Below are positions 18,979-29,491 of a DNA stretch of 64,000 nucleotides, piece by piece; the first letter of the stretch is position 1, and every line of letters starts with the position of its first letter. Both the position numbers and the translations under genes were made by a program. The notes under the pieces were generated by a model. The model was given only the letters and a program-made list of their open reading frames with translations, was not told the DNA's origin and searched no databases. The stretch lies in contig NZ_CP067129.1 of assembly GCF_028553745.1 (NCBI RefSeq), positions 201,001 through 265,000 on the forward strand, in the 5' to 3' direction. Source of the DNA: Paracoccus seriniphilus. GTDB taxonomy: Bacteria > Pseudomonadota > Alphaproteobacteria > Rhodobacterales > Rhodobacteraceae.

Positions 18979-20178
18979 ATGTTCAGGGAAATCCTTGCTT
19001 TTCTGGCGATTGCCGGATTGTTTGCGACGGCTGCAGTTGCCCAGCAGCCATCGCCCGAGGTGATCCGCGCGGCCGTGTTGCGGGTCGACAGGCCGGATCT
19101 GCCGCCGATCTCTCGTCTTGAACTGGCGACCGATGATCTGGGTTTTGCCGGGGCGCGTCTGGCCATCGAGGACAATGACACCACCGGGCGCTTCATGGGG
19201 CAGAAATTCGAGGCCGAAGAAGTGGTCGTCGCGCCCGAAACAGCCGCCGAGGAACTGGAGCGGCTGATTGCCGAGGATGTGGGTTTCGTCGTGCTTCTGG
19301 CCGATGATGACACCACGCTGGCGCTGGCCGATCAGGCGGGGGACCGCATCACATTGCTGAATGCGGCGGCACGTGGTGACAATCTGCGTGGCCGCGACTG
19401 TCGCTTCAACATGATCCACGTGGCCCCCAGCCATGCAATGATCGCCGATGCGCTGGCCCAGTTCCTGATGTGGAAGAACTGGTCGCGCTGGTTCCTGATT
19501 GAAGGCAGCCATGCCGCAGATACCGATCTGGCCGAGGCCTATCGCCGGGCAGCGCGCAAATTCGGGGCCAAACTGGTCGAGGAACGCCTGTATGAAGATA
19601 CCGGCGGGGCGCGGCGCACGGATTCCGGCCATGTGCAGGTGCAAAAACAGATCCCGGTCTTTACCCAGCGTGCGGCGGAACATGACGTGATCGTTGCCGC
19701 AGATGAGGCAGATGTCTTTGCCGCCTATCTGCCCTATCAGGTCTGGGATCCGCGCCCGGTCACCGGATCTGCCGGGCTTGTTCCGCGCAGCTGGCATCCG
19801 GCAATGGAATCTTGGGGTGCGTCCCAGTTCCAGAACCGTTTCGAGGCATTGGCCAACCGCCCGATGCGGGAAATCGACTATCAGGTCTGGCTGGCCCTGC
19901 GCATGCTGGGCGAGGCCGCGACACGCAGTGGCTCGTCCGATACAGAAACCCTGCGCGAATATCTGTTGTCCGACAGTTTCGAAGTGGCGGGCTTCAAGGG
20001 GCAGAAGCTGACCCTGCGCGACTGGGACCACCAGCTGCGCCAGCCGATCCTGCTGACCACGGGGTTGCTGATGACCTCGGTCAGCCCGCAAGAGCAATAT
20101 CTCCACCAGACCAGCCGGCTGGATACGCTGGGTATCGATCGGGCTGAAACCGAATGCAAATTCCCGGAGGCAGAATGA
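18979..20178 (+). CDS. ABC transporter substrate-binding protein, PQQ/lanthanide-associated (PedA1/LutA-like)
   Basis: 399 residues with a signal peptide (about residue 22, ATAAVAQ). Type-1 periplasmic binding fold related to the branched-chain amino-acid binding group: FLMWKNWSRWFLIEG, EAYRRAARKFGAKLVEERLYEDTGG, DVIVAADEADVF. Homologues are PedA1 of Pseudomonas putida and LutA of Methylorubrum, which belong to ABC systems needed for lanthanide supply. Starts at 18979 where a GGGGAGAG site precedes. Overlaps the next gene by ATGA. Ligand unproven here. Confidence 0.82.
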   Translation: MFREILAFLAIAGLFATAAVAQQPSPEVIRAAVLRVDRPDLPPISRLELATDDLGFAGARLAIEDNDTTGRFMGQKFEAEEVVVAPETAAEELERLIAEDVGFVVLLADDDTTLALADQAGDRITLLNAAARGDNLRGRDCRFNMIHVAPSHAMIADALAQFLMWKNWSRWFLIEGSHAADTDLAEAYRRAARKFGAKLVEERLYEDTGGARRTDSGHVQVQKQIPVFTQRAAEHDVIVAADEADVFAAYLPYQVWDPRPVTGSAGLVPRSWHPAMESWGASQFQNRFEALANRPMREIDYQVWLALRMLGEAATRSGSSDTETLREYLLSDSFEVAGFKGQKLTLRDWDHQLRQPILLTTGLLMTSVSPQEQYLHQTSRLDTLGIDRAETECKFPEAE

Positions 20179-21134
20179 AACCGCTTATCGTTATCGGCCT
20201 TTGTCTGGCGGCAACGCCTTCTGTCGCGAACCGCGTCTTTGTCAGCAATGAAAAGGGAAATGACGTCACGGTTCTGGACAGCGCCACATTCGAGGTGATC
20301 GGCACCTATCCGGTCGGGAACCGTCCGCGCGGGATCACCATCAGCCCTGATGGGCGCGAGTTGTATGTCTGTGCCTCGGATGACGATCTGGTGCGGGTCT
20401 TCGATCCGCAGACCATGGAAGAAATGCACACCCTGCCATCGGGGCCTGACCCGGAACTGTTCGTCCTGCATCCCTCGGGCAATCCGCTGTATGTCGCCAA
20501 TGAGGATGACAATCTGGTGACCGTCGTGGATACCCAGACCCACAAGGTGCTGGCCGAAATTCCCGTGGGGGTCGAGCCCGAAGGAATGGGGGTCAGCCCG
20601 GATGGGAAGGTGGTGATCAATACGTCTGAAACGACCAACATGGCGCATTTCATCGATTCGGAAACTTTCGAGATCTTCGGCAATGTGCTGGTCGATTCAC
20701 GCCCACGTTTTGCGCAGTACAATCACGATGGTTCCAAGCTATATGTCAGTTCCGAGATCGGCGGCACGGTCAGCGTGATCGACCCGCAGACGCAGGCGAT
20801 TACCCACAAGATCGAATTCGACATTCCGGGCGTGCTGCCCGAGGCGATCCAGCCGGTCGGCGTGCGGATCAGCAATGATGGCAAGAAGGTCTTCGTGGCC
20901 CTGGGGCCCGCGAACCGTGTTGCGGTGATCGACGGCGAAACGGATGAGGTTCAGGACTATCTGCTGGTCGGCCAGCGGGTCTGGCAAATGGCCTTCACGC
21001 CGGACGAGAAATATCTGTTCACGACCAATGGCAATTCCAACGACGTTTCGGTGATCGATGTCGAAGCGGTCAAGGTCGTGAAATCCATCGCCGTCGGACA
21101 GCAGCCCTGGGGCGTTGTCGTGGCGCCGGACTGA
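20175..21134 (+). CDS. Exported YVTN beta-propeller protein of the ABC operon (PedA2-like)
   Basis: 319 residues, signal peptide about 18 residues. Seven regular repeats such as RVFVSNEKGNDVTVLD, LYVANEDDNLVTVVDT, LYVSSEIGGTVSVIDP and LFTTNGNSNDVSVIDV. Matches the 'PQQ-dependent catabolism-associated beta-propeller' type coded beside the binding protein. The start at 20175 is supported by GGAGG 4 bases upstream and the ATGA overlap. It probably works with the binding protein in the periplasm. Confidence 0.82.
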   Translation: MKPLIVIGLCLAATPSVANRVFVSNEKGNDVTVLDSATFEVIGTYPVGNRPRGITISPDGRELYVCASDDDLVRVFDPQTMEEMHTLPSGPDPELFVLHPSGNPLYVANEDDNLVTVVDTQTHKVLAEIPVGVEPEGMGVSPDGKVVINTSETTNMAHFIDSETFEIFGNVLVDSRPRFAQYNHDGSKLYVSSEIGGTVSVIDPQTQAITHKIEFDIPGVLPEAIQPVGVRISNDGKKVFVALGPANRVAVIDGETDEVQDYLLVGQRVWQMAFTPDEKYLFTTNGNSNDVSVIDVEAVKVVKSIAVGQQPWGVVVAPD

Positions 21135-21160
21135 AATCTTATCATGGGGGAGGAAAACCA

Positions 21161-21718
21161 GTGATACGTTTCATCATGCTGATGGCACTTATGGCGGGGA
21201 CCGCAACGGCCCAGCAAGCGGCCGCCCAGTCCGATGACGACATGGCGGCAACGGCTGTGGAAATGTCTCAGGACGCAGACGATGACGACGACGATGATGA
21301 GGAGGAGGAAAGCGGCGAAGCGGGCGTCCACGAGGCCGGGGCCAGGTTCGACTATGGCTTTTCGGGCCTGATGGCGCGTGACAACCGCACCCAGCTGGCG
21401 CCCTTGACGCTGGCAGCAGGCAAGCCCGTGGCCACGGCGGAATACACGCTCAAGTCGGGCGGCTACTACCGTCTGGACATCAATGCCGATGGCAGCCAGG
21501 AACTGGCCCTGTCAGGGGGGGATTTCTTCCGCGCGATCTGGGTGAATGAGATCGTCATCGAGGATATCGAAATCCGGCCGATGGGGGTCCACAGTCTGGA
21601 ATTCGACGATGCCGGCACCGCGACCATCAGCTTTGTTGCCGTTGTTCCCGGGCGCTATACGCTGTCGATTCCCGGATCGAAGGGCGAGACGCAGCAAGCC
21701 GTCTTCAATATCCGCTGA
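21161..21718 (+). CDS. Exported acidic protein of the lanthanide-type ABC operon, unknown function
   Basis: 185 residues. Signal peptide of about 17-22 residues, then an acidic tract (residues about 37-52) made almost only of Asp and Glu, then a compact C-terminal domain of about 110 residues rich in beta strand (AEYTLKSGGYYRLDIN ... GTATISFVAVVPGRYTLSIP), reminiscent of a cupredoxin-like or immunoglobulin-like fold but without obvious copper ligands. I do not recognise the family. It sits between the propeller and the ATPase genes, 2 bases before the latter, so it is part of the transporter operon. An acidic tract in such a setting suggests binding of hard trivalent cations; this is inference. 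Confidence 0.75.
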   Translation: MIRFIMLMALMAGTATAQQAAAQSDDDMAATAVEMSQDADDDDDDDEEEESGEAGVHEAGARFDYGFSGLMARDNRTQLAPLTLAAGKPVATAEYTLKSGGYYRLDINADGSQELALSGGDFFRAIWVNEIVIEDIEIRPMGVHSLEFDDAGTATISFVAVVPGRYTLSIPGSKGETQQAVFNIR

Positions 21719-21720
21719 CG

Positions 21721-22446
21721 ATGACCCTCAGCGCGCTGGAGATAGATCAGGTCAGCCACAGCTACGGATCTGTCCGGGCGTTGACGGATGTGTCCTTCGA
21801 TATCCCCAGGGGGCGCTTCACGGCACTCTTGGGGATCAATGGCGCGGGGAAGACGACGCTCTTTTCCCTGATCACGCGGCTTTATGACAATAATTCCGGC
21901 AGGATCCGCGTCGCGGGCCATGATTTGCGTCGCGAACCGGCGCAGGCGCTGGCCCGTCTGGGCGTGGTGTTTCAAAGCCGGGCGCTGGATGCCGATCTGA
22001 CCGTGCTGCAGAACCTTGCCTATCACGCCAGCCTGCATGGCATCGGCCGGGTCAGGGCCCGCGCGCGCATCGACGAGGTGATCGCACAGGTCGGGCTGAG
22101 AGAAAAGCTGGGCGAAAGGGTCGCCGCGCTTTCGGGCGGACAGCAGCGACGGGCCGAGATCGCCCGCGCCCTGATCCACCGCCCCGACGTGCTGTTGCTG
22201 GATGAGGCCACCGTTGGGCTGGATGTGAAATCGCGCGCCGAAGTCCTGTCGCTGACGCGCAGACTGGTCGCCCAAAGCGGTGTTTCGGTTCTTTGGGCAA
22301 CGCATATCATGGACGAGATCCAGCCCGATGACGGGCTGGTCATCCTGCATCGGGGCAGGGTGTTGAAAAAGGGACTCATGGCAGAGATTTCTGGCGCAGA
22401 TGGGCTGACGCGATCATTCCTGGACCTGACGGGAACCGCTGCATGA
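21721..22446 (+). CDS. ABC transporter ATP-binding protein (PedB/LutE-like)
   Basis: 241 residues. Walker A GINGAGKTT, signature LSGGQQRR, Walker B LLLDEAT and H-loop WATHIMDEI are intact. It belongs to the CcmA/NodI-like ATPases paired with ABC-2 permeases, the type encoded with PQQ alcohol dehydrogenases. Stop overlaps the permease start by ATGA. Confidence 0.88.
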   Translation: MTLSALEIDQVSHSYGSVRALTDVSFDIPRGRFTALLGINGAGKTTLFSLITRLYDNNSGRIRVAGHDLRREPAQALARLGVVFQSRALDADLTVLQNLAYHASLHGIGRVRARARIDEVIAQVGLREKLGERVAALSGGQQRRAEIARALIHRPDVLLLDEATVGLDVKSRAEVLSLTRRLVAQSGVSVLWATHIMDEIQPDDGLVILHRGRVLKKGLMAEISGADGLTRSFLDLTGTAA

Positions 22447-23264
22447 CCCGCAAGGCGTTTCCTGCCAGCGCATGGCTGATCGCATTCGCGGGGATCACCC
22501 GGCGCGAGTCACTGCGTTTCGTCAATCAGCGCGGGCGCTTTCTGGCGGCTCTGGTGCGGCCACTTGTCTGGCTGTTCATCTTTGCCGCCGGGTTTCGTGC
22601 GGTGCTGGGACTGTCGATCACCGAACCCTATGACACCTATGTTCTGTATGAAGTCTATGTGACGCCGGGCCTTTGCGCGATGATCCAGTTGTTCAACGGC
22701 ATGCAGTCCTCGCTGTCGATGGTCTATGACCGTGAAACAGGGGCGATGCGGACATTGCTGGTCAGCCCCTTTCCCCGCTGGTTCCTGCTGGGGTCGAAAC
22801 TGCTTGCCGGCGTCATCGTGTCCATCATTCAGGTCTATACCTTTCTGGCCATCGCATGGCTGTGGGACATCCGCCCGCCACTGTGGGGATATGTTGCGGT
22901 CCTGCCGGCGCTGATCTTGTCGGGCCTGATGCTGGGCGCGATGGGGCTGTTCCTGTCATCGGCGATCAAACAGCTGGAGAATTTCGCGGGCGTGATGAAT
23001 TTCGTCATCTTCCCGATGTTCTTTGCCTCTTCGGCGCTCTACCCGCTGTGGCGGATGCGGGAAAGCTCGACGCTGTTGCATGACATTTGTGCCGTAAATC
23101 CCTTCACCCATGCGGTCGAACTGATCCGCTTTGCCCTTTACCTGCAGGTGAACTGGCTGTCGCTTGCGGTTGTTCTGGGCTGTCTGACCGCGTTTTTCGG
23201 TCTGGCGATCTTCATGTATGATCCCGGCAAGGGGCGTTGGAAAAACCGAAGGGGCAACGGATGA
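22443..23264 (+). CDS. ABC-2 type transporter permease (PedC/LutF-like)
   Basis: 273 residues, about six membrane segments. The motif region PRWFLLGSKLLAGVIVSIIQVYTFLAIAW (shown in part) and the late NPFTHAVELIRFAL are typical of ABC-2 permeases of the NodJ/PedC group. Partner of the preceding ATPase; the pair would drive the system with the two periplasmic proteins upstream. Note that ABC-2 permeases are usually exporters, so the direction of transport deserves care. Confidence 0.86.
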   Translation: MTRKAFPASAWLIAFAGITRRESLRFVNQRGRFLAALVRPLVWLFIFAAGFRAVLGLSITEPYDTYVLYEVYVTPGLCAMIQLFNGMQSSLSMVYDRETGAMRTLLVSPFPRWFLLGSKLLAGVIVSIIQVYTFLAIAWLWDIRPPLWGYVAVLPALILSGLMLGAMGLFLSSAIKQLENFAGVMNFVIFPMFFASSALYPLWRMRESSTLLHDICAVNPFTHAVELIRFALYLQVNWLSLAVVLGCLTAFFGLAIFMYDPGKGRWKNRRGNG

Positions 23265-23854
23265 AACTGACTGCAATCCTGACGGCCATTTTGCTGGCCG
23301 GTCCTGCCATGGCGGCCGATGGAACGGATCCCGACTGGCCGTGTATTCAGCGCAAGCAACCGCATCTCTCCTTGGGCCAGATGTGGAGTGGACCGATACC
23401 TGACGACCGGATCATGCAATTGGCGCAGGACGAACAGATTTCGGCGCTGGCCGCCCGGCTGGAACAGCGTCGCCTGCCCATTGAAACCGCCGAGGCCGAG
23501 ATCGCCGAATTCGCCGGGACAACGGACAATGACGGTTTGACCGCTCTGATGGTGGCCATCCTGAACCGGATCGAGCCAGACCGCTCGGCGCTGATCGAGG
23601 GGATCGCGCGCTATGGCCGAAAGCAGGTCCAGCTTGCACAGGCCATCGAAAAGCGGCGCGAAACCATGGCCCGGCTTGAAGCCGCCGATCCACCGGATTT
23701 CGACGCCATCGATGCCGAAGAAGAAGCCTTGGACTGGGATCAGCGCATCTTCATCGAGCGGCAGAAATCGCTGACCTATGTTTGTGAAACGCCGGTCATC
23801 CTTGAACAACGTGCCTTTGCGCTTGCCCGCGCCATTGCAGGGCATCTGCAATAG
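23261..23854 (+). CDS. Exported protein of unknown function, last gene of the ABC operon
   Basis: 197 residues. Signal peptide about 18 residues (AGPAMAA), mature part mostly helical and charged, with two cysteines (PDWPCIQRK near the N-terminus and TYVCETPV near the C-terminus) that could form a disulfide. I do not recognise a named family; an unknown exported protein is also found at this place in related lanthanide-uptake clusters. ATGA overlap with the permease gene. The stop is 7 bases from the convergent glf stop. Confidence 0.75.
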   Translation: MKLTAILTAILLAGPAMAADGTDPDWPCIQRKQPHLSLGQMWSGPIPDDRIMQLAQDEQISALAARLEQRRLPIETAEAEIAEFAGTTDNDGLTALMVAILNRIEPDRSALIEGIARYGRKQVQLAQAIEKRRETMARLEAADPPDFDAIDAEEEALDWDQRIFIERQKSLTYVCETPVILEQRAFALARAIAGHLQ

Positions 23855-23861
23855 GGGTGCT

Positions 23862-26038
<2,177 letters not shown>

Positions 26039-26110
26039 GAAAATTCGCCTTTGTCTCAGAGGGGCCCGCAGGTTCACGGCCAGCGGGCCATGAGGGTCTC
26101 TTGGCAAAGC

Positions 26111-26124
26111 GTATCACATGATAC
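26111..26124. promoter_or_regulatory. Short palindrome GTATCA-CA-TGATAC in the GT2/OMP intergenic region
   Basis: A perfect 6+2+6 inverted repeat in the divergent gap (26039-26340). The gap is clearly AT-richer than its surroundings near 26200-26280 and probably carries promoters for the outer-membrane protein; I see no gene in it. Confidence 0.35.
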
Positions 26125-26340
26125 AAGCTTGCCGCTGCAATGGCAGAAGGTGAAGGGGCGAAATCTCGCCAACTCGCCTATTGCGTGTGATCGAAGAGTC
26201 GCGCAAAAATTTTTTGTGGCGTGTATAACGTCATTCGCCGGTGCGTTTCGTTGATCCAAAATAAAAACACGCGTATTCCGGTGGTATGCGGAACTGCTGA
26301 GTCCGTTCTGCCCGTTCGCTCGCTTATCGAGGATATTGAA

Positions 26341-27066
26341 ATGTTTAACAATTTGACGACGCCAGTTGTGTTTGCAGGTGCGCTGGTTGCAGCCACTGGA
26401 GTAGCCTCTGCTGGTGGCTATACCGTTCCGGTCGTGGCAGAACCGGTGATTGCTCCCGTCGCCGCACCTGTCGCGGACTGGGCCGGCGCATATGGCGGTC
26501 TGTCCGCCGGATATGTTTTCGGCGGGGATGACCGCGTCGGAATTCACGACCCTTCGGATGCCTTGCTTGCCACCCCCGGCAGCGCCGATCTCAGCGGTGC
26601 CACCTATGGCGTGCATCTGGGTTATCGCTGGCAGCGCGAATTCCGTGGCCGCCAAATCGTCTATGGTCCCGAACTGGCCTATGAAGGCAGCAGCGCCGAC
26701 GATTCCTTCGATACGGGTTCGGCCTCGGCTGAATCGCAACTGGACAATCTGATTGCCCTGCGTTTCAAGACCGGTATCCTGAACGAAGCCCAGAACACCA
26801 TGTTCTATGGCATTATCGGTGCCATGCGCGGAGAATTCGACTATCAGGTCGAAGGCGCAGGCATGGATTATGATGACAGTTTCGACACCAATGCCTGGAC
26901 CGTTGGTCTGGGTGTGGAGCGCATGATCAATGATCGCGTCTCGGTCTTCGGTGAATGGGAATACCGCGATTTCGGTCGCACGACCCTGACCGATGCCGCC
27001 GGATACAGCACCGAGGCCACCCCGGAACATCACGTCGTGAAAATGGGCGTGAACTTCAGCTTCTGA
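26341..27066 (+). CDS. Outer-membrane beta-barrel protein (Omp25/opacity-type porin)
   Basis: 241 residues, signal peptide about 24 residues (ATGVASA). Alternating strands of an eight-stranded barrel: WAGAYGGLSAGYVFG, YGVHLGYRWQ, GLGVERMINDRVSVFGEWEYRDFG, and the final VKMGVNFSF ending in phenylalanine, which is the BAM recognition signal. Upstream in-frame codons are out of a signal peptide, so the ATG at 26341 is used. Followed by a strong terminator. Confidence 0.85.
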   Translation: MFNNLTTPVVFAGALVAATGVASAGGYTVPVVAEPVIAPVAAPVADWAGAYGGLSAGYVFGGDDRVGIHDPSDALLATPGSADLSGATYGVHLGYRWQREFRGRQIVYGPELAYEGSSADDSFDTGSASAESQLDNLIALRFKTGILNEAQNTMFYGIIGAMRGEFDYQVEGAGMDYDDSFDTNAWTVGLGVERMINDRVSVFGEWEYRDFGRTTLTDAAGYSTEATPEHHVVKMGVNFSF

Positions 27067-27091
27067 GCTTCATTCCATCACCCAAGAATTC

Positions 27092-27121
27092 GGCCGGCTG
27101 CCCTGAGCATGCCGGCCTTTT
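27092..27121 (+). terminator. Rho-independent terminator of the outer-membrane protein gene
   Basis: GGCCGGC / GCCGGCC arms with a twelve-base loop followed by TTTT, 25 bases after the stop. Confidence 0.85.
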
Positions 27122-27284
27122 CATTGCATGGCTTCTGCTGTGATCGCGACTGGGAATGGAACAGGGAAAACCGTCCACAAAGGCCTGTGCCATTCGCGAC
27201 AGCCTTTCTCCGGCCTGGCAGCGATTCCCGCTATGGTTGAAAAATCAAGGTGGAATCCACGTGAAATTCCCGGCGCCGAGCGGG

Positions 27285-27695
27285 TCAGCCGGGCAGGCCG
27301 CGGTCCAGAAGTTCCTTGATCTGACCGTGCGAGGTTCCGGCCACGATGCGACCAAGTTCGGTCTTGCCACGCAGCAGAATCAGGGTCGAGCGACGGGGCA
27401 CCGACAAATCCTTGACGATCTGGCTGCCTTTCCACTGATCCCAGTCCACCTGCATGAAGGTGATGGCCTCATCATAGGCGGGGTCGGCGCTGCGCAGGGC
27501 ATCGATCACGCGTTCCTGTGCGGCGCAGGTCGTACACCAATCGGCCTTGAAATCCAGAAACACGGTCTGCCCCTGGGCAAGGGCGGATTGCAATGCCTCG
27601 GGTGAATAGGCAACGCTGGCCGGCGTGGCACGGGCGGCCATGGGGGCGACCAATGTGATCGTGGCGGTCAGGGCAAGAAAATCGCGGCGGTTCAT
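27285..27695 (-). CDS. Exported thioredoxin-fold protein (DsbD C-terminal-like)
   Basis: 136 residues. N-terminal MNRRDFLALTAT looks like a twin-arginine (Tat) signal. Thioredoxin active site WCTTC in FKADWCTTCAAQ, followed by the cis-proline region (SVPRRSTLIL). Similar to the C-terminal domain of DsbD, as a separate protein. Upstream on the same strand is a CcdA-type protein, so the two form a split DsbD-like electron path from cytoplasmic thioredoxin to the periplasm. Confidence 0.85.
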   Translation of the reverse strand: MNRRDFLALTATITLVAPMAARATPASVAYSPEALQSALAQGQTVFLDFKADWCTTCAAQERVIDALRSADPAYDEAITFMQVDWDQWKGSQIVKDLSVPRRSTLILLRGKTELGRIVAGTSHGQIKELLDRGLPG

Positions 27696-27713
27696 TCTGG
27701 TGTCTCCTTGAGG

Positions 27714-28427
27714 TCAGATCGAAACGGAAAGGTCCTGAAGCCAAAGCGGCATATGCTGCACCGCCAGAGCCTCGATGAGATGCATCACGCCCGACAGCAT
27801 CGCCAGGCCAACGGCGATGAACACCAGTCCCATCATGGGTCTGGCGCGGATGGCCAGGGCCTGGGCGCGGGCGCGGTTGCGCATCAGCAGATCGCGTGCG
27901 CCATAGGCCAGCGCAAGGATCAGCGTCGCTACGCCGGCGGCAAAGGCTGCCATGATGGCACCTGCCTGCCAGAGGCTGCCGCCACCGCTGGCCAGCGCGA
28001 TGGCACCACCCAATGTCGGCCCGATGCAGGGGCTCCATGCGGCGCCCAGCAGCACACCGCCTGCGGCCTGACCTGCCAGCCCCGCGCCCTGCGTTCTGTC
28101 GATGCCCGCATCGGCACGAGATGCAAATCCGGCGGTGGCGGTCTGGAACAGCGCGCCCGCCTGCGGCATCAGCAGCGCGGCACCAAAGGCCAGCATGCCG
28201 ATGGCGGCAATGCCGTTCAACCGGTCCTCGGTCAGGCCGATCGCGTGGCCGAAGGCGGCGACCGTCAGTCCCAGGATCACGAAAGACAGGCTCATCCCCG
28301 CAGCCATGGCGACCGGACCCAGCCGATGTTTGCCCAATGCGCCAGTCACCACGATGGGCAGCACCGGCAGGACGCAGGGATTTATCAGGGTCAGCAGCCC
28401 GGCGAGATAGGCGAAAATCAGCGTCAT
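27714..28427 (-). CDS. CcdA-type cytochrome c biogenesis / disulfide reductant transporter
   Basis: 237 residues and six hydrophobic segments. The paired membrane cysteines are in NPCVLPVLP and WSPCIGPTLGG, characteristic of CcdA/DsbD-beta. Start at 28427 with AGGATGG upstream. 18 bases before the thioredoxin gene, so co-transcribed. May serve c-type cytochrome maturation (XoxG) or periplasmic thiol balance. Confidence 0.87.
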   Translation of the reverse strand: MTLIFAYLAGLLTLINPCVLPVLPIVVTGALGKHRLGPVAMAAGMSLSFVILGLTVAAFGHAIGLTEDRLNGIAAIGMLAFGAALLMPQAGALFQTATAGFASRADAGIDRTQGAGLAGQAAGGVLLGAAWSPCIGPTLGGAIALASGGGSLWQAGAIMAAFAAGVATLILALAYGARDLLMRNRARAQALAIRARPMMGLVFIAVGLAMLSGVMHLIEALAVQHMPLWLQDLSVSI

Positions 28428-28486
28428 TTGTCCATCCTGTTTTCCGACCATACGTGCGGAAACAGGATGGCGTTACAGCGCTGGGT

Positions 28487-29368
28487 TCACGTGCGCGTGA
28501 TCGAATTGACCTTGGATATCTGCACCATGAGGATGCCGATTGCGACAATCAGCGCCCCGACCACATCGCTTGGTCCCAGGGATTCGCCCAGAAAGGCGGC
28601 CGCGATGGTGACGCCCAGAAAGGGGGTCAGGAAATGGAAGGTCGCGGCACGCACCGCGCCAATGCGACCGACCAGAATGAACCAGACCCATGTAGCGGCA
28701 ATGCCCGGCACCAGAACCGTGTAGATGAAGGCAATCAGGCCGCGGGCAGACATGTGCAGGGACCATGTTTCGAAGAGGGGCGAGATCAGCGCCAATGTCG
28801 CTGCGCCGACCAGCATCTGCAGGCCGACGATCATCATGACATTGCCGCCGGAACTGGCGCCGCGCACGGTCAAGGTCGCGATCGCCAGCGCCAGGGCAGC
28901 CAGGAAACACATGGCGATGCCGACCGGATCGCTGCCCCCCTGAAGTCGCGCGCCCATGATCACCGCCACCCCTGCCACCCCAAGGGCCAGGCCAAGGACG
29001 CCGATCGGCTTCAACCGTTCACCCATGAAGAGCCAGCCCAGCAGGGCCACGATCAGTGGCATGGTTGCCGCGATGATCGAGGCCAGTCCGGCCTGGATCC
29101 ATTGCATGGCAACCCAGTTCAGACCCAGGTAGAGCGCATTCTGGCACAGACCCAGAATGACAATGGCACGCCATTGATTTCTGGTCAGGTTTTTCCACGT
29201 CTGGCCCATGGCAAAGGCAATCAGAACGCCCAGAACGCCCGACAGGGCAAAGCGCAGGGACAGCGCCATGAGTGGCGGGATTTCCGTCACGATCATTCGT
29301 GTCGAGGTAAAGGCCGAAGCCCACATGATCCCGAAAACCAGACCCATGAGGATTGCGCGCAAGTCCAT
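28487..29368 (-). CDS. EamA/DMT family transporter
   Basis: 293 residues, ten predicted membrane helices in two EamA repeats (first GIMWASAFTSTRMIV, second around ATWVWFILVGRIGAVRAA). The substrate cannot be inferred. It stands alone between the CcdA-like gene and the HU gene. Confidence 0.85.
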   Translation of the reverse strand: MDLRAILMGLVFGIMWASAFTSTRMIVTEIPPLMALSLRFALSGVLGVLIAFAMGQTWKNLTRNQWRAIVILGLCQNALYLGLNWVAMQWIQAGLASIIAATMPLIVALLGWLFMGERLKPIGVLGLALGVAGVAVIMGARLQGGSDPVGIAMCFLAALALAIATLTVRGASSGGNVMMIVGLQMLVGAATLALISPLFETWSLHMSARGLIAFIYTVLVPGIAATWVWFILVGRIGAVRAATFHFLTPFLGVTIAAAFLGESLGPSDVVGALIVAIGILMVQISKVNSITRT

Positions 29369-29440
29369 GAAGCCTCCTGCTTCTGCATGTCGTGCAGCAT
29401 GGCTAGCAGAGGTCTTCTTGAAGGTGAAGGGCGCAACGAA

Positions 29441-29468
29441 GAACGGCCGCGCAATGGCGCGGCCGTTC
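29441..29468 (-). terminator. Terminator hairpin after the HU gene
   Basis: Twelve-base perfect arms GAACGGCCGCGC / GCGCGGCCGTTC with a four-base loop. On the minus strand it follows the HU stop by 23 bases and is trailed by TTCGTT. Confidence 0.75.
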
Positions 29469-29491
29469 TGATCGTCAATCCGGAATGCGGA

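Noticed and set aside
27256..27272. CACGTG-centred sequence resembling parS
   Set aside because: Only about 10 of 16 positions match the parS consensus, so it is not a credible ParB site.
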